Shown here: positions 16,857 through 25,480 of the stretch, piece after piece | Layout: every line of letters starts with the position of its first letter | How positions within the stretch are numbered: the first letter of the stretch is position 1 | Origin: Agrobacterium tumefaciens | GTDB lineage: Bacteria; Pseudomonadota; Alphaproteobacteria; Rhizobiales; Rhizobiaceae | Reading direction: 5' to 3' | Assembly (NCBI GenBank): GCA_017744915.1 | Contig: JAGIAH010000009.1 | Coordinates: forward strand, 186,001-250,000 | DNA: 64,000 nucleotides | Notes under the pieces: generated by a model | Told to the model about the DNA's origin: nothing | Databases searched by the model: none | The model's input: the letters and a program-made list of their open reading frames with translations, nothing else | Made by a program: the position numbers and the translations under genes

Positions 16857-16935
16857 GGCCGTTTCTCCTGCGGGTTAATCTGCGACTTATATAGGCTGAG
16901 CCGCAGGTCGCCGCAAATAACCGGAAGGCCGGACC

Positions 16936-17628
16936 TTAGAAATCCAGATCGGCGTAGTGGGAGGAGGGGGCAAGGCGCGGAATGCGCTCACTGAGGAACG
17001 GTCGGAAGGAGGGGCGGGATTTCACCCGCTGATACCATTCCTTGGCAATCGGTGCTTCAAGCCAGTTGATCTCGCCAAGATAGTCCAGCACGGAAACAGC
17101 GGCCGCGGCGGCAAGATCGGCATAGCTTAGCCGGTCGCCGGCGAGCCATGTGCGGGATCCGGCCAGCCATTCCAGATATTTGATGTGCTGGCGGATATTG
17201 TTGCGGGCGGTGCGCAACAGCTTGGAATCCGGCGGTCCGCCACCCTGTGCCGCCGTCATCTGCAATTTATAGACCCTTTCGCGCACCAGCGGGCGGGTCA
17301 CGTCATTTTCCATCTTCTGCAGAAACCATTCCGTCAGGCGGCGGATTTCCGCACGCTGAAACGGGTCTTCCGCCAGAAGACGCCGGTCGCGCTTCAAAAC
17401 CCCATGCGTTTCGTCAAGAAATTCGGCCAGCACATAAGGTCCGCTCAGGGAGCGCATATTGTCATCGAGATAGACCGGCAGGGTGCCGGCCGGATTGAGC
17501 GCCAGAAACTCCCGCCGTCTTTCCCACGGCTGTTCCTCCACGAGATCGGTCTGAAAGCCGTATTCCGCAAGGATCAGACGAACGAACCGGGATGCGGTCG
17601 ACATCGGGGAATGATAGAGAGTTGGCAT
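16936..17628 (-). CDS. Glutathione S-transferase family protein
   Basis: A 230-residue cytosolic GST. The thioredoxin-like N-terminal domain begins MPTLYHSPMSTASRFVRLIL, with a Ser in the SxxS/R-type active-site loop; residues LNPAGTLPVYLDD contain the cis-Pro, and LSGPYVLAEFLDE gives the glutathione gamma-glutamyl-binding S/E position. The C-terminal helical domain includes TWLAGDRLSYADLAAAAAVSVLDYLG, with the N-capping box Asp. The substrate is unknown. It is upstream of queG on the same strand, 79 bases away, and divergent from uppP. Confidence 0.9.
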   Translation of the reverse strand: MPTLYHSPMSTASRFVRLILAEYGFQTDLVEEQPWERRREFLALNPAGTLPVYLDDNMRSLSGPYVLAEFLDETHGVLKRDRRLLAEDPFQRAEIRRLTEWFLQKMENDVTRPLVRERVYKLQMTAAQGGGPPDSKLLRTARNNIRQHIKYLEWLAGSRTWLAGDRLSYADLAAAAAVSVLDYLGEINWLEAPIAKEWYQRVKSRPSFRPFLSERIPRLAPSSHYADLDF

Positions 17629-17787
17629 CGGTACTCAATTTTTACGATTGGTTGTTATGATCGGCATTTGCCGGAAAACTTTTTCAGTTTCGCTTCATCA
17701 AGACGCTATAAGAGCTTGGCTACTTTAAAACAAGTTTAACGCAATTGCCTTCCATTGCCACTTTCCCCCTGAAAAGAAGGATACCTC

Positions 17788-18594
17788 ATGGGTGACCAAT
17801 CGATCATCAGCGCACTTCTGCTGGGCATTATCGAGGGTCTGACGGAGTTCATTCCCGTTTCCTCCACGGCGCATGTGCTGCTGGCCGGGCACTTCCTCGG
17901 CTTCAAATCACCCGGCAACACCTTTGCCGTTCTCATCCAGCTTGGCGCGATCCTTGCGATTCTTCTTGTTTATTTTCAAAAGCTTGTGTCGATTGCGCTG
18001 GCTCTGCCGACAAGCGCCAGGGCGCGGCGTTTCGTGCTGGCTGTCCTTCTTGCCTTCCTGCCGGCGGCGATAATAGGCGCTTTGGCGCATGACTTCATCA
18101 AGACGGTGCTGTTCGAAACGCCGATGCTCATCTGCGTCGTTCTCATCATTGGCGGTGTCATTCTGCTGGCGGTCGACCGCATGCCGCTCAAACCGAAATA
18201 TACCGACATCATGGATTATCCGCCGTCGCTTGCCTTCAAGATCGGCCTTTTCCAGTGCCTGGCGATGATTCCCGGCACCTCGCGCTCCGGCGCCACCATT
18301 GTCGGCTCGCTGCTGATGGGCACGGACAAGCGCTCCGCCGCGGAATTTTCGTTCTTCCTGGCCATGCCAACCATGCTCGGCGCTTTCACCCTCGATCTCT
18401 ACAAGAACCGTGATGCGCTGAGTTTCGATGATAGCGCGCTGATCGCCATCGGTTTCATCGCCGCTTTTGTCTCCGGCCTGTTCGTCGTGCGCTCGCTGCT
18501 GGATTTCGTCTCGCGGCGCGGTTTTGCGCCTTTCGCCTGGTGGCGCATCGTCATCGGTTCGCTGGGCCTGATCGCACTTCTGGTCATCGGCTGA
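17788..18594 (+). CDS. uppP: Undecaprenyl-diphosphatase
   Basis: Integral membrane enzyme (BacA/UppP) that dephosphorylates undecaprenyl pyrophosphate to recycle the lipid carrier for peptidoglycan and O-antigen, and gives bacitracin resistance when overexpressed. The 268 residues have about eight hydrophobic helices. The catalytic motifs are [14 protein letters not shown] at 16-29 (with the catalytic Glu pair and His) and [10 protein letters not shown] at 161-170. The start ATG follows AAGAAGGATACCTC. A strong bidirectional terminator follows 30 bases after the stop. It is monocistronic. Confidence 0.97.
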   Translation: MGDQSIISALLLGIIEGLTEFIPVSSTAHVLLAGHFLGFKSPGNTFAVLIQLGAILAILLVYFQKLVSIALALPTSARARRFVLAVLLAFLPAAIIGALAHDFIKTVLFETPMLICVVLIIGGVILLAVDRMPLKPKYTDIMDYPPSLAFKIGLFQCLAMIPGTSRSGATIVGSLLMGTDKRSAAEFSFFLAMPTMLGAFTLDLYKNRDALSFDDSALIAIGFIAAFVSGLFVVRSLLDFVSRRGFAPFAWWRIVIGSLGLIALLVIG

Positions 18595-18623
18595 TCCAGC
18601 CTTTTATCCGGACCAAAACAAAA

Positions 18624-18655
18624 AAGCGCCCCGGAAAACCGGCGGCGCTTTTTCT
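18624..18655 (+). terminator. Bidirectional intrinsic terminator after uppP
   Basis: AAGCGCCCCGG and CCGGCGGCGCTT form a GC-rich stem with one bulge around an AAAA loop, flanked by A5 on the left and T5 on the right. It should end uppP on the plus strand and the small gene on the minus strand. Confidence 0.85.
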
Positions 18656-18675
18656 TTGAAACCTGTAAAGGCCGA

Positions 18676-18831
18676 TCAGTTGGCGCTGATCGAAGCCGTT
18701 GCGCAGGGGTCGACGCCATAGGCGGGAGCACAGCCGCTCTTGCCTGCTGCAACCGTTCCCGGCGCCATGAAAGAACCCGCCAGCACCACCAAAGCCGCAC
18801 ACGCAAAAAAGAGTGCGATAGATCTGCCCAT
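18676..18831 (-). CDS. Small secreted or membrane protein of unknown function (51 aa)
   Basis: I do not recognise it. From ATG 18831 it encodes 51 residues: a positively charged start (MGR), a 20-residue hydrophobic segment (SIALFFACAALVVLAGSFMA), then a short mature part with two cysteines (GCAPAYGVDPCATASISAN). It looks like a signal peptide or anchor followed by a tiny disulfide-capable peptide. A longer start at 18870 is possible, but AAAGG 10 bases before 18831 favours the shorter. It ends just before the terminator shared with uppP. Confidence 0.5.
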   Translation of the reverse strand: MGRSIALFFACAALVVLAGSFMAPGTVAAGKSGCAPAYGVDPCATASISAN

Positions 18832-19097
18832 TTTATGATTGCCTTTCAGACGTTCGTTCGCGCGGATCATGCCGCCGTGTGTGAAGTGAGGGTTCGGGAT
18901 ATGTTTGGAATGTGGCGAATATCAATAAACGAGCTTGCTGAATACCGGGTTAATACGAAGTCTTTTCCACAGTTGCGCTTGTGCCACGCTTGCGTGTCGA
19001 GACCGCACGGCCGTTAACTTTTACCCGGCTCTCCAAGCCCGCCTTCGCCCATTCTGCACCTCCCCCGCAGTTGAGGGGAAAATGCACGAATAGCGGT
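18832..19097. other. Non-coding gap upstream of the small secreted protein
   Basis: No supported gene. It contains a TTTTCCACA at 18963-18971, one mismatch from the DnaA box consensus; a single hit like this is expected by chance. No clear promoter was identified for the small gene. Confidence 0.3.
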
Positions 19098-19121
19098 TTG
19101 GTTGCAATTGAATTGCACCAA
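19098..19121. repeat. Inverted repeat next to terminator
   Basis: TTGG-T-TGCAATT, a central G, then AATTGCA-CCAA: a near-perfect 11-bp inverted repeat with one bulged T. It is immediately beyond the terminator of the NDUFA9-like gene. It may be a second 3' hairpin or a protein-binding site. Confidence 0.4.
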
Positions 19122-19148
19122 AACAAAAAGCGGGAATGGCTCCCGCTT
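19121..19148 (-). terminator. Intrinsic terminator of the NDUFA9-like gene
   Basis: AAGCGGGA and TCCCGCTT pair around a five-base loop. On the minus strand the stem is followed by TTTTTGTTTT, a good U-rich tail, about 35 bases after the stop codon at 19181. Confidence 0.8.
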
Positions 19149-19180
19149 CCGTTTAAATCGTCAAGGCCCGAGGACGGGTT

Positions 19181-20161
19181 TCAGGCAGCCTTGCCCGCGT
19201 TTGAGAACTGGCCGTGCGGGCGATACTGCACCATGTAGGACGGCAGAACCGAAGCGACGCGAACAGGCGTGATACCGATGCCTTCCAGTGTCAGGCCGTT
19301 CTTTTCAGCCTCGGCGGAAACGACATTGTCCTTTTTCAGCATGGTCACCTGATCGGGCGTCAGGGGCGGCGCAATCAGCGGCACCAGCGATGCGACCTTG
19401 CCGATCATCGAGGCCACGCCGAAGGGCAGGTTGACGAAGGAACGCTCGCGATAGGTCGCGGCAAGAACCGCCTCGAGACAGTCACGGAAGGTCATCACGT
19501 CCTGGCCGCCGAGCTCATAAATCGCGCCGGGCTTCAGCTTGCCATCGACGCCGCGCGCGACGGCTTCCGCCACATCCTCGACATAGACCGGCTGGAACCT
19601 GGTTTTTCCGCCGCCAATCAGCGGCAGGAACGGCATGCTGCGGGCCATCTTGGCAAATTTGTTGAAGAAATCGTCTTCCGGTCCGAAAATGATCGACGGG
19701 CGCAGGATCACGGCGCCAGGAAGGATGGAATGAATGGCGGCTTCGGCGCGGCCCTTGGTGCGGCCATAACCGGTCGGCGAACTGGCGTCTGCACCGATGG
19801 CGGAAATATGCGTCAGCGTGGCGCGGGCATCACGGGCCGCTTCGGCAATGGCTTTCGCACCGAATTCCTGTACGGCGTCAAACGTGTTGCGGCCGCTTTC
19901 CGTCAGGATGCCGACGCAATTGACCACATGGTCGGCGTCTTCCACGGCTTTGACGATGGAGTCGCGATAACGCAGGTTCGCCTGGGCGAAGGAAATCTGA
20001 CCGACATTGCCGAGCGGCTGCAGGAAGCCGGCAAGATCGGGGCGGCGTACGGCGACGCGGATACGGTAACCGCGCTTGGCGAGCATTCTCACGACATGCC
20101 GCCCGACAAAACCCGAACCGCCGAAAACGGTGACGAGGGGTGGAAGGTTGGCCAAGGTCAT
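19181..20161 (-). CDS. NDUFA9-like NAD(P)-binding protein (complex I-associated family)
   Basis: A 326-residue atypical SDR protein related to the complex I NDUFA9 (39 kDa) subunit. The nucleotide motif GGSGFVGRHV lies at residues 11-20. It then has VVNCVGILTESGRNTFDAVQ and TLTHISAIGADASSPTGYGRTKGRAE, which carry the SDR Ser and Tyr-x-x-x-Lys-like region, and VILRPSIIFGPEDDFFNKFA. In alphaproteobacteria this family is found as a complex I accessory subunit; association here is inferred, as no nuo genes are in the window. ATG 20161 has a strong GAGGAG upstream; the frame continues to 20245 without one. Confidence 0.88.
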   Translation of the reverse strand: MTLANLPPLVTVFGGSGFVGRHVVRMLAKRGYRIRVAVRRPDLAGFLQPLGNVGQISFAQANLRYRDSIVKAVEDADHVVNCVGILTESGRNTFDAVQEFGAKAIAEAARDARATLTHISAIGADASSPTGYGRTKGRAEAAIHSILPGAVILRPSIIFGPEDDFFNKFAKMARSMPFLPLIGGGKTRFQPVYVEDVAEAVARGVDGKLKPGAIYELGGQDVMTFRDCLEAVLAATYRERSFVNLPFGVASMIGKVASLVPLIAPPLTPDQVTMLKKDNVVSAEAEKNGLTLEGIGITPVRVASVLPSYMVQYRPHGQFSNAGKAA

Positions 20162-20282
20162 GGGAGGCTCCTCAGAAGCTGTCGATAAAGCGTTTTTCAG
20201 TCTCTTAGCCCAAAGCCGCGCGCGCGTGAAGAGAGGTTGTCGCAAGGCCCGAGGCTAGTTTTGGAAATGCGGTTGACGGCCG

Positions 20283-20570
20283 TCAAATTCCTTCGACGAT
20301 CACCATCTCCGCATCTGCGACGTCCTGGCGGATTTTGGCGGCCGCCTGGTATTCGGGAGAATTATAGCAATCGATGGCGTGCTGCACCGAAGGGAACTCG
20401 ATGACGACGTTGCGCGCACGCGCCTTGCCTTCCAGCTCGGTCAAAGCACCGCCACGGGCCAGAAAATTGGCGCCAAAGCGCTCGAAAGCGGGTTTCGCCG
20501 TCGTCACATAGTCCTTGTAGCGTTCGCTGTCGCGCACATCGACGCGGGCGATCCAATATCCCTTGGGCAT
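20283..20570 (-). CDS. DUF1330-domain protein
   Basis: A 95-residue dimeric alpha-beta barrel (ferredoxin-like) protein of the DUF1330 family. It shows the recognisable GYWIARVDVRDSERYKDYV opening and the RNVVIEFPSVQHAIDCYNSPEYQAA segment near residue 52-76, typical of this family. No enzymatic role is established. GGAGGAG lies just before the ATG at 20570. It begins downstream of pyrF with a 20-base gap and likely belongs to the same operon (histidine phosphatase, pyrF, DUF1330). Confidence 0.88.
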   Translation of the reverse strand: MPKGYWIARVDVRDSERYKDYVTTAKPAFERFGANFLARGGALTELEGKARARNVVIEFPSVQHAIDCYNSPEYQAAAKIRQDVADAEMVIVEGI

Positions 20571-20590
20571 GTCGTCTCCTCCGATTGTCG

Positions 20591-21298
20591 TTACTGATTG
20601 GCCGGAAAACTGGCGCGCAGCATGTCGTCCAGAATGGCGCGGGCCGCCGCTTTCGGGTCTTCCGCTCTGACGATGGGGCGGGCGACAACCAGATGGCTGG
20701 AACCGGCCTTGATGGCGTCATAAGGCGTCATCACCCGCTTCTGATCGCCGAGATCGGCACCGGCGGGGCGAATGCCGGGGGTGACCACGGCAAGGTCCGG
20801 ACCGAGGATTTCCCGCACGGCGGTCGATTCTTCCGCCGAACAGACGATGCCGCCCATGCCTGCCTCGCGTGCCTGTTCCGCCCGGCGCAACACCAGCGAA
20901 CGGGCGTCGGATGCGTAACCGGCTTCGACCAGGTCGCTGTCATCCATGGAGGTCAGCACGGTGACGCCCAGCAGGCAGAGCCCGGAGCCTTCCGCCGCCT
21001 TGACAGCAGCGCGCATGGCTTTCGGGTAGGCATGCAACGTCAGCATCGACATGCCCATGCGGGCGATGTTTTCGACGCCGGAGGCGACGGTATTGTCGAT
21101 ATCGAGCAGCTTCATGTCGAGAAAGACCTTCTTGCCACTCTGCACAAGGTCACGCGCGAATTCGAGGCCGCCTGCAAATACCAGCTGATAACCGATCTTG
21201 TAGAAGAGAACCTCGTCGCCGATTTTCGAGACGATGTCTTCTGCCTGCTGCACAGTCGGAACATCCAGCCCGACGATGAGTTTTTCGCGCGCGGTCAT
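20591..21298 (-). CDS. pyrF: Orotidine 5'-phosphate decarboxylase
   Basis: Decarboxylates OMP to UMP, the last step of de novo pyrimidine synthesis. The 235-residue TIM-barrel protein shows the catalytic segment [14 protein letters not shown] (residues about 58-71), the D-x-K-x-x-D-I type signature, with catalytic Lys and Asp. The C-terminal phosphate-binding loops are VVTPGIRP and [13 protein letters not shown]. The start ATG 21298 follows GGGATAAGACA; a longer frame to 21400 overlaps the upstream gene and is rejected. It is four bases from the histidine phosphatase stop. Confidence 0.97.
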   Translation of the reverse strand: MTAREKLIVGLDVPTVQQAEDIVSKIGDEVLFYKIGYQLVFAGGLEFARDLVQSGKKVFLDMKLLDIDNTVASGVENIARMGMSMLTLHAYPKAMRAAVKAAEGSGLCLLGVTVLTSMDDSDLVEAGYASDARSLVLRRAEQAREAGMGGIVCSAEESTAVREILGPDLAVVTPGIRPAGADLGDQKRVMTPYDAIKAGSSHLVVARPIVRAEDPKAAARAILDDMLRASFPANQ

Positions 21299-21302
21299 TG
21301 TC

Positions 21303-21899
21303 TTATCCCTGCCATGTTTCCATTGCCGTCCAGTCGCATGTGGGGGACGCGGCTGCAAGTGAAAACTCGGCGATGGAGAAGCGGAAAAGATTGCCGCCAC
21401 CCGCCGGCTGGTCCTTGCTGCGGCTGATGCCGCGGCCCTCGATATGGCATTTCAGAAGTGTGCCCACGCCACCATGGCCGACAAAGGCAATAGGCTGCTG
21501 CGGGTCGTGCCGGTCAAGAACGGCTTTGATGGCCCCGACGATCCGCGTCTGCGCGTCGATTGCACGCTCCCAACCGTGAAAACTCTCCTCGGGATGGGCG
21601 AAGAACCAGTCCGCCGCCTTCTCGAATTCCGGCGGCGGCAGGAAACCGGTGGCGGACCGGTCGTTTTCATGCATCGCCTCGACGATCTCCATTTCTGCGC
21701 CCGATGTCTTGGCAAGGACACGGGCGGTTTCGATCGCCTTGATTTCGGCGCTGGAAACGATGCGCCGCAATGCCTTCGCCCAAGGGAGGCGGCTTGCCTC
21801 CCGCGTCCGTTCGACACCCCTGTCCGAAAGCCCCCATTCGGGGACGGGAACAGCCGGATCGATCTTGACCTGGGGGTGGGTGATATAGAGCGCATGCAT
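21303..21899 (-). CDS. Histidine phosphatase-like protein with altered RHG motif
   Basis: A 198-residue branch-1 histidine phosphatase-fold protein. The usual N-terminal L-x-R-H-G is ITHPQ here: the His is kept (residue 8) but the phosphate-binding Arg is Thr and the Gly is Pro. The second motif SxxxRAxQTA reads [11 protein letters not shown], again without Arg. The late catalytic His in [11 protein letters not shown] is present. Loss of both arginines suggests weak or altered phosphatase activity, or a binding role. It lies upstream of pyrF by four bases and is probably co-transcribed with it. Confidence 0.85.
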   Translation of the reverse strand: MHALYITHPQVKIDPAVPVPEWGLSDRGVERTREASRLPWAKALRRIVSSAEIKAIETARVLAKTSGAEMEIVEAMHENDRSATGFLPPPEFEKAADWFFAHPEESFHGWERAIDAQTRIVGAIKAVLDRHDPQQPIAFVGHGGVGTLLKCHIEGRGISRSKDQPAGGGNLFRFSIAEFSLAAASPTCDWTAMETWQG

Positions 21900-21994
21900 G
21901 GGGTTCGGTCCTCAAGGGCGATGGAAAGGGTAAATCGACACCCTAACCATTCGTCACGACCGGGAAATGACGAGTTCCGGCAGTTTGCCGAGTA

Positions 21995-22588
21995 TCAGGC
22001 CCGCGTATAGGTCCACAATTGCGCCGGCGGAATATTGCGCACGATGAAATCGAAATGGCGGATGTGGTAAAGATGCGGCTGCGCGACGATCGGGGAAATC
22101 GGACCGTAGGATATCTGCACCACGGGGCGGCCATGCGGCACGCGCTTCAGCAATTCGTCGAGAAGCTTGATGCGGGCGGCCATCGGAAAATTCAGCATCG
22201 GCACGGCGGAGACGACGCTGTCGAACATCTGGCCCTTGTGCTCACCAAGCGTCGCGTCAAGATCGAAGGCGTCGCCATTGATGAAATTAACGCCCGGATA
22301 GCTCCGGAGCAGCTGATTGTAGAAATCGGTCGAATATTCGATGGCGGTCAGGTTCTCCGGCTTGATGCCGCGCGCCAGAATGGCCTTGGTTATGACGCCG
22401 GTGCCGGGACCAAGCTCCAGAACCGGCAGGCCGGAATGGGGATTGATGACACTCGCCATTTTTTTCGCGGTGATGGAGGATGTCGGGACGATGGCGCCCA
22501 CTTTTTTCGGCTGGCTGACCATGCCCTTGAAAAAGCGGATTTCTTCCTCGAACTTCTGTTCAAGGCGTTGCTTCAGGTTGAGTGCCAT
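21995..22588 (-). CDS. pmtA: Phosphatidylethanolamine N-methyltransferase
   Basis: Makes phosphatidylcholine by three SAM-dependent methylations of phosphatidylethanolamine at the inner membrane surface. The 197 residues match the Agrobacterium/Sinorhizobium-type PmtA: an amphipathic basic N-terminal helix (LKQRLEQKFEEEIRFFKGM) that binds membrane, VLELGPGTGVITKAI (SAM motif I, residues 56-70), and the conserved VPMLNFPMAARI and VQISYGPISPI regions. It is related to KsgA-like methyltransferases but has the PmtA pattern. The gene matches Atu0300, the characterised A. tumefaciens pmtA, from memory. GAGGGGAAT lies before ATG 22588. Confidence 0.95.
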   Translation of the reverse strand: MALNLKQRLEQKFEEEIRFFKGMVSQPKKVGAIVPTSSITAKKMASVINPHSGLPVLELGPGTGVITKAILARGIKPENLTAIEYSTDFYNQLLRSYPGVNFINGDAFDLDATLGEHKGQMFDSVVSAVPMLNFPMAARIKLLDELLKRVPHGRPVVQISYGPISPIVAQPHLYHIRHFDFIVRNIPPAQLWTYTRA

Positions 22589-22720
22589 GATTCCCCTCGG
22601 ATATATTGGTCATTGTCAAAAAACTGTTACGCAATGTTGATCCCATTTGGCGCAAAAACAAGGCAAAATGTCGTAACTGAGAAAATTCGGTCACCGATCG
22701 AAATGCCTGTCCGCCGAATC

Positions 22721-22752
22721 AAAAAACGCCGATGAAATGATCCACCGGCGTT
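22721..22752 (-). terminator. Intrinsic terminator of dnaN
   Basis: On the minus strand AACGCCG pairs with CGGCGTT and is followed by T6. It lies about 30 bases after the dnaN stop at 22783. Confidence 0.75.
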
Positions 22753-22782
22753 TCTGGTAAAAATTGAAGAAAACGGCCGGTT

Positions 22783-23901
22783 TTAAACGCGCATCGGCAT
22801 CAGAACATAGAGCGCATCGTCACCGGCGGTGTCGCGAACGAGCGTCGGCGAGCCGGCATCGGCCAGCAGGAAAATCGCATCGTCGCCGGAAAGCTGTGAG
22901 GTGATGTCGAGGAGATATTTGGCGTTGAAGCCGATTTCCATCGAATCATTGTCATAACCGACAGCCACTTCTTCCGTCGCACTGCCCGAATCCGGGTTGT
23001 TGACGGTCAGCGTCAGCTGGCCATTGGTCAAGGCCAGCTTCACGGCGCGGCCGCGCTCGGAAGAAATGGTCGAGACGCGGTCAACAGCCTGCGCGAAGGT
23101 CTGGCAATCGACACGCATTTCCTTGTCGTTGCCGGTCGGGATCACGCGCTGGTAATCGGGGAAGGTGCCGTCGATCAGCTTCGAGGTCAGAACGACCGAG
23201 CCAATGGTCAGGCGGATCTTCGCATCCGAGACTTCGACCGTGACTTCCAGTTCCGGATTGTCCATCAGCTTCTGCAATTCACCGACGGTCTTGCGCGGAA
23301 TAATGATGCCCGGCATGCCTTCGGAGCCGGAAGGCGCATCCACATCGGCGCGCGCCAGGCGGTGACCGTCGGTGGCGACGGCGCGCAGCTTCAGTTCGCC
23401 ATTGCTTTCGATGGTGTGGAAGAAAATGCCGTTCAGGTAATAACGTGTCTCTTCGGTCGAAATCGCAAACTGTGTCCGGTCGATCAGCATCTTCAGATCC
23501 GTCGCCTTCAGCTTGAAGGTGTGGCTGAAGGTGCCGGCGGTCAGATCGGGGAAATCCCCTTCCGGCAGGCATTGCAGCGAGAATTTCGAGCGGCCGGAGG
23601 CAACGGTCATGGAGGACCCGTCCGGGTTGGTCGCCAGAAGCACTTCCGAACCATCCGGCAGCTTGCGCACGATTTCATAAAGCAGATGCGCCGGCACGGT
23701 GGTGGCGCCCGCCTGCTCCACCATGGCCGGGGTCGCTTCGGTGATTTCGAGATCGAGGTCGGTCGCCTTCATGTCCAGATTGGCACCGGAGGCGCGCAGG
23801 AGGACGTTGGACAGGATCGGGATCGTGTTGCGACGCTCGACGACCCGGTGGACGTGGTTCAGCGATTTCAGAAGGTTCGACCGCTCAAGAGTAATACGCA
23901 T
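22783..23901 (-). CDS. dnaN: DNA polymerase III beta sliding clamp
   Basis: The ring-shaped processivity clamp of the replicative polymerase. The 372 residues carry the three repeated clamp domains, starting MRITLERSNLLKSLNHVHRV, with DGHRLARAD (domain 2), PDYQRVIP, and the C-terminal LYVLMPMRV that forms the partner-binding pocket. The start at 23901 matches other DnaN proteins; the open frame to 24036 is ignored. Unlike most bacteria, dnaN is 22 kb from dnaA. It is divergent from rsmI, and a terminator closes it. A DnaA-box-like site lies in the shared upstream region. Confidence 0.98.
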   Translation of the reverse strand: MRITLERSNLLKSLNHVHRVVERRNTIPILSNVLLRASGANLDMKATDLDLEITEATPAMVEQAGATTVPAHLLYEIVRKLPDGSEVLLATNPDGSSMTVASGRSKFSLQCLPEGDFPDLTAGTFSHTFKLKATDLKMLIDRTQFAISTEETRYYLNGIFFHTIESNGELKLRAVATDGHRLARADVDAPSGSEGMPGIIIPRKTVGELQKLMDNPELEVTVEVSDAKIRLTIGSVVLTSKLIDGTFPDYQRVIPTGNDKEMRVDCQTFAQAVDRVSTISSERGRAVKLALTNGQLTLTVNNPDSGSATEEVAVGYDNDSMEIGFNAKYLLDITSQLSGDDAIFLLADAGSPTLVRDTAGDDALYVLMPMRV

Positions 23902-24067
23902 GGACGCTACCGCTTTCAACCGTTGCGAACCGGCCACCGCCGGATCGGCAAGAAGAGTCTTCACCGGCCAAAAGCCGGACAATGTGGACGGGCAAAATGG
24001 CAGAGTTATTGCAGAAAATGCAAGAGCCGAGTGCATCTGCCACGGCTCATTTTGCTGCTATACAACA

Positions 24068-24076
24068 TGATCCACA
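24068..24076 (+). promoter_or_regulatory. DnaA-box-like sequence between dnaN and rsmI
   Basis: TGATCCACA differs from the DnaA consensus TTATCCACA at one position. It is 167 bases upstream of dnaN in the divergent region with rsmI. Because single-mismatch boxes occur by chance, it is a candidate only. Confidence 0.3.
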
Positions 24077-24166
24077 GGTTGGGACCGCCGATGGACCTTG
24101 TTCGCCGGTTTTCTATTGCCCATAAAGGGGAAAACCGGAGCGACCGGCCGGCAGGGATCGGCCAGA

Positions 24167-25108
24167 ATGATTGGAAGCCGTGTGACGCAGGAAATATCGA
24201 GCAGCGATGCCAGACAGGCAGCGAAGGAATTCAGGATCGGCACGGCCACCATTCCGGCCCGGCCGCTGGAGCCGGCGCTTTATCTTGTGGCCACCCCCAT
24301 CGGCAATCTCGGCGATATCACCATCCGCGCGCTGGAAACGCTGGCCTCGGCCGAGGTTCTCGCCTGTGAGGATACCCGCGTCACCCGTATCCTGCTTGAA
24401 CGTTACGGCATTCGTACCCGCCCGCTCGCCTATCACGAACACAATGCAAACGAGGCTGGGCCGAAGCTCATCGCCGCGCTGGAGGCCGGAAAATCCGTGG
24501 CGCTGGTATCGGATGCCGGAACGCCGCTCGTGTCCGATCCCGGTTATCGCCTCGGCCAGCTGGCACTCGAGGCCGGGCATCGCGTGGTGCCGGTGCCGGG
24601 CGCATCCGCGCCGCTCGCCGCCCTTGTCGGTTCGGGCATGCCGAGCGATGCCTTCCTGTTTGCGGGCTTCCTGCCGGTGAAGGATCGCGGCAAGCGCGAC
24701 CGTTTTGCCGAGCTGGCGAAAATCCCCGCGACCCTGATCTTTTTTGAATCGCCGCATCGCATCAGCGCCTCCGTCAAGGTGGCATCGGAGGTGCTCGGCC
24801 GCGATCGCCGCGCGGTGGTCTGCCGCGAACTGACCAAGACCTTCGAGGAGTTCCGGCGCGGTTCGCTGGGCGAACTTGCGGATTATTATGATGGCGACCG
24901 TGTGGTGAAGGGCGAGATTGTGCTTCTGGTGGAGCCGCCGTCTTATGACGAAATTCCCGATATCGAGGATGTCGAGAAGCTCCTGAAGGATCTCGTCGCC
25001 ACCATGTCTGCCGCCAAGGCTGCCGGCGAAGCGGCGAAGCTGACAGGCCTGCCGCGCAAGGAGCTTTATCAGCGGCTGCTGGATATGAAGGAAACGGATG
25101 GCCGCTGA
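24167..25108 (+). CDS. rsmI: 16S rRNA (cytidine-1402-2'-O)-methyltransferase
   Basis: Methylates the 2'-O of C1402 in the 16S rRNA decoding centre. The protein is of the tetrapyrrole methylase fold: [20 protein letters not shown] (the TPIGNLxD signature, about residues 39-58), [31 protein letters not shown] and [15 protein letters not shown], giving SAM-binding and catalytic loops. At 313 residues from ATG 24167 it is slightly longer than typical. A TTG start at 24098 was considered but lacks support. yraN overlaps its end by 11 bases, making a two-gene unit. Confidence 0.94.
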   Translation: MIGSRVTQEISSSDARQAAKEFRIGTATIPARPLEPALYLVATPIGNLGDITIRALETLASAEVLACEDTRVTRILLERYGIRTRPLAYHEHNANEAGPKLIAALEAGKSVALVSDAGTPLVSDPGYRLGQLALEAGHRVVPVPGASAPLAALVGSGMPSDAFLFAGFLPVKDRGKRDRFAELAKIPATLIFFESPHRISASVKVASEVLGRDRRAVVCRELTKTFEEFRRGSLGELADYYDGDRVVKGEIVLLVEPPSYDEIPDIEDVEKLLKDLVATMSAAKAAGEAAKLTGLPRKELYQRLLDMKETDGR

Positions 25109-25466
25109 CGGACGAAGCGATAAAAGACGAGAAGCCGAGCGGCGCGGCCATGCCGCCGAATATTGGGCCGCACTCTATCTGCTGGCGAAGGGATATCGTA
25201 TCCTCGCCATTCGTTATCGCACCCGGCTGGGGGAAATCGACCTCATCGCTCGCAAGAGGGATGTTATTGCCATCATCGAGGTCAAGGCACGGCGCTCTGG
25301 CCTTAGCGCGGTCGATGCCGTTGGCTTCCGTTCGCAGCAGCGTATTCGCGCGGCCGCCGATCTCTGGCTTGCCCGCCGCAACGATGCCGGGCGGTTTTCG
25401 CTGCGCTTTGATATCGTCGCCGTTCTGCCGCGACGCCTGCCGCAACATTTCATCGACGCCTTTTGA
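25098..25466 (+). CDS. yraN: YraN-family endonuclease-like protein
   Basis: A 122-residue UPF0102/YraN protein with a nuclease-like fold of the RecB/PD-(D/E)XK class. Motif elements: [50 protein letters not shown], where GEIDLIA and the EVKAR segment provide the acidic and Lys residues expected for the active site. The physiological substrate is not established. It starts inside the last 11 bases of rsmI with GAAGGAAACGG upstream, an arrangement conserved in many bacteria (rsmI-yraN). Confidence 0.93.
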   Translation: MAADGRSDKRREAERRGHAAEYWAALYLLAKGYRILAIRYRTRLGEIDLIARKRDVIAIIEVKARRSGLSAVDAVGFRSQQRIRAAADLWLARRNDAGRFSLRFDIVAVLPRRLPQHFIDAF

Positions 25467-25480
25467 GGAGAAGGAAGACC

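Noticed and set aside
18963-18971. DnaA box TTTTCCACA
   Set aside because: Single one-mismatch site; about a dozen are expected by chance in a window this size.
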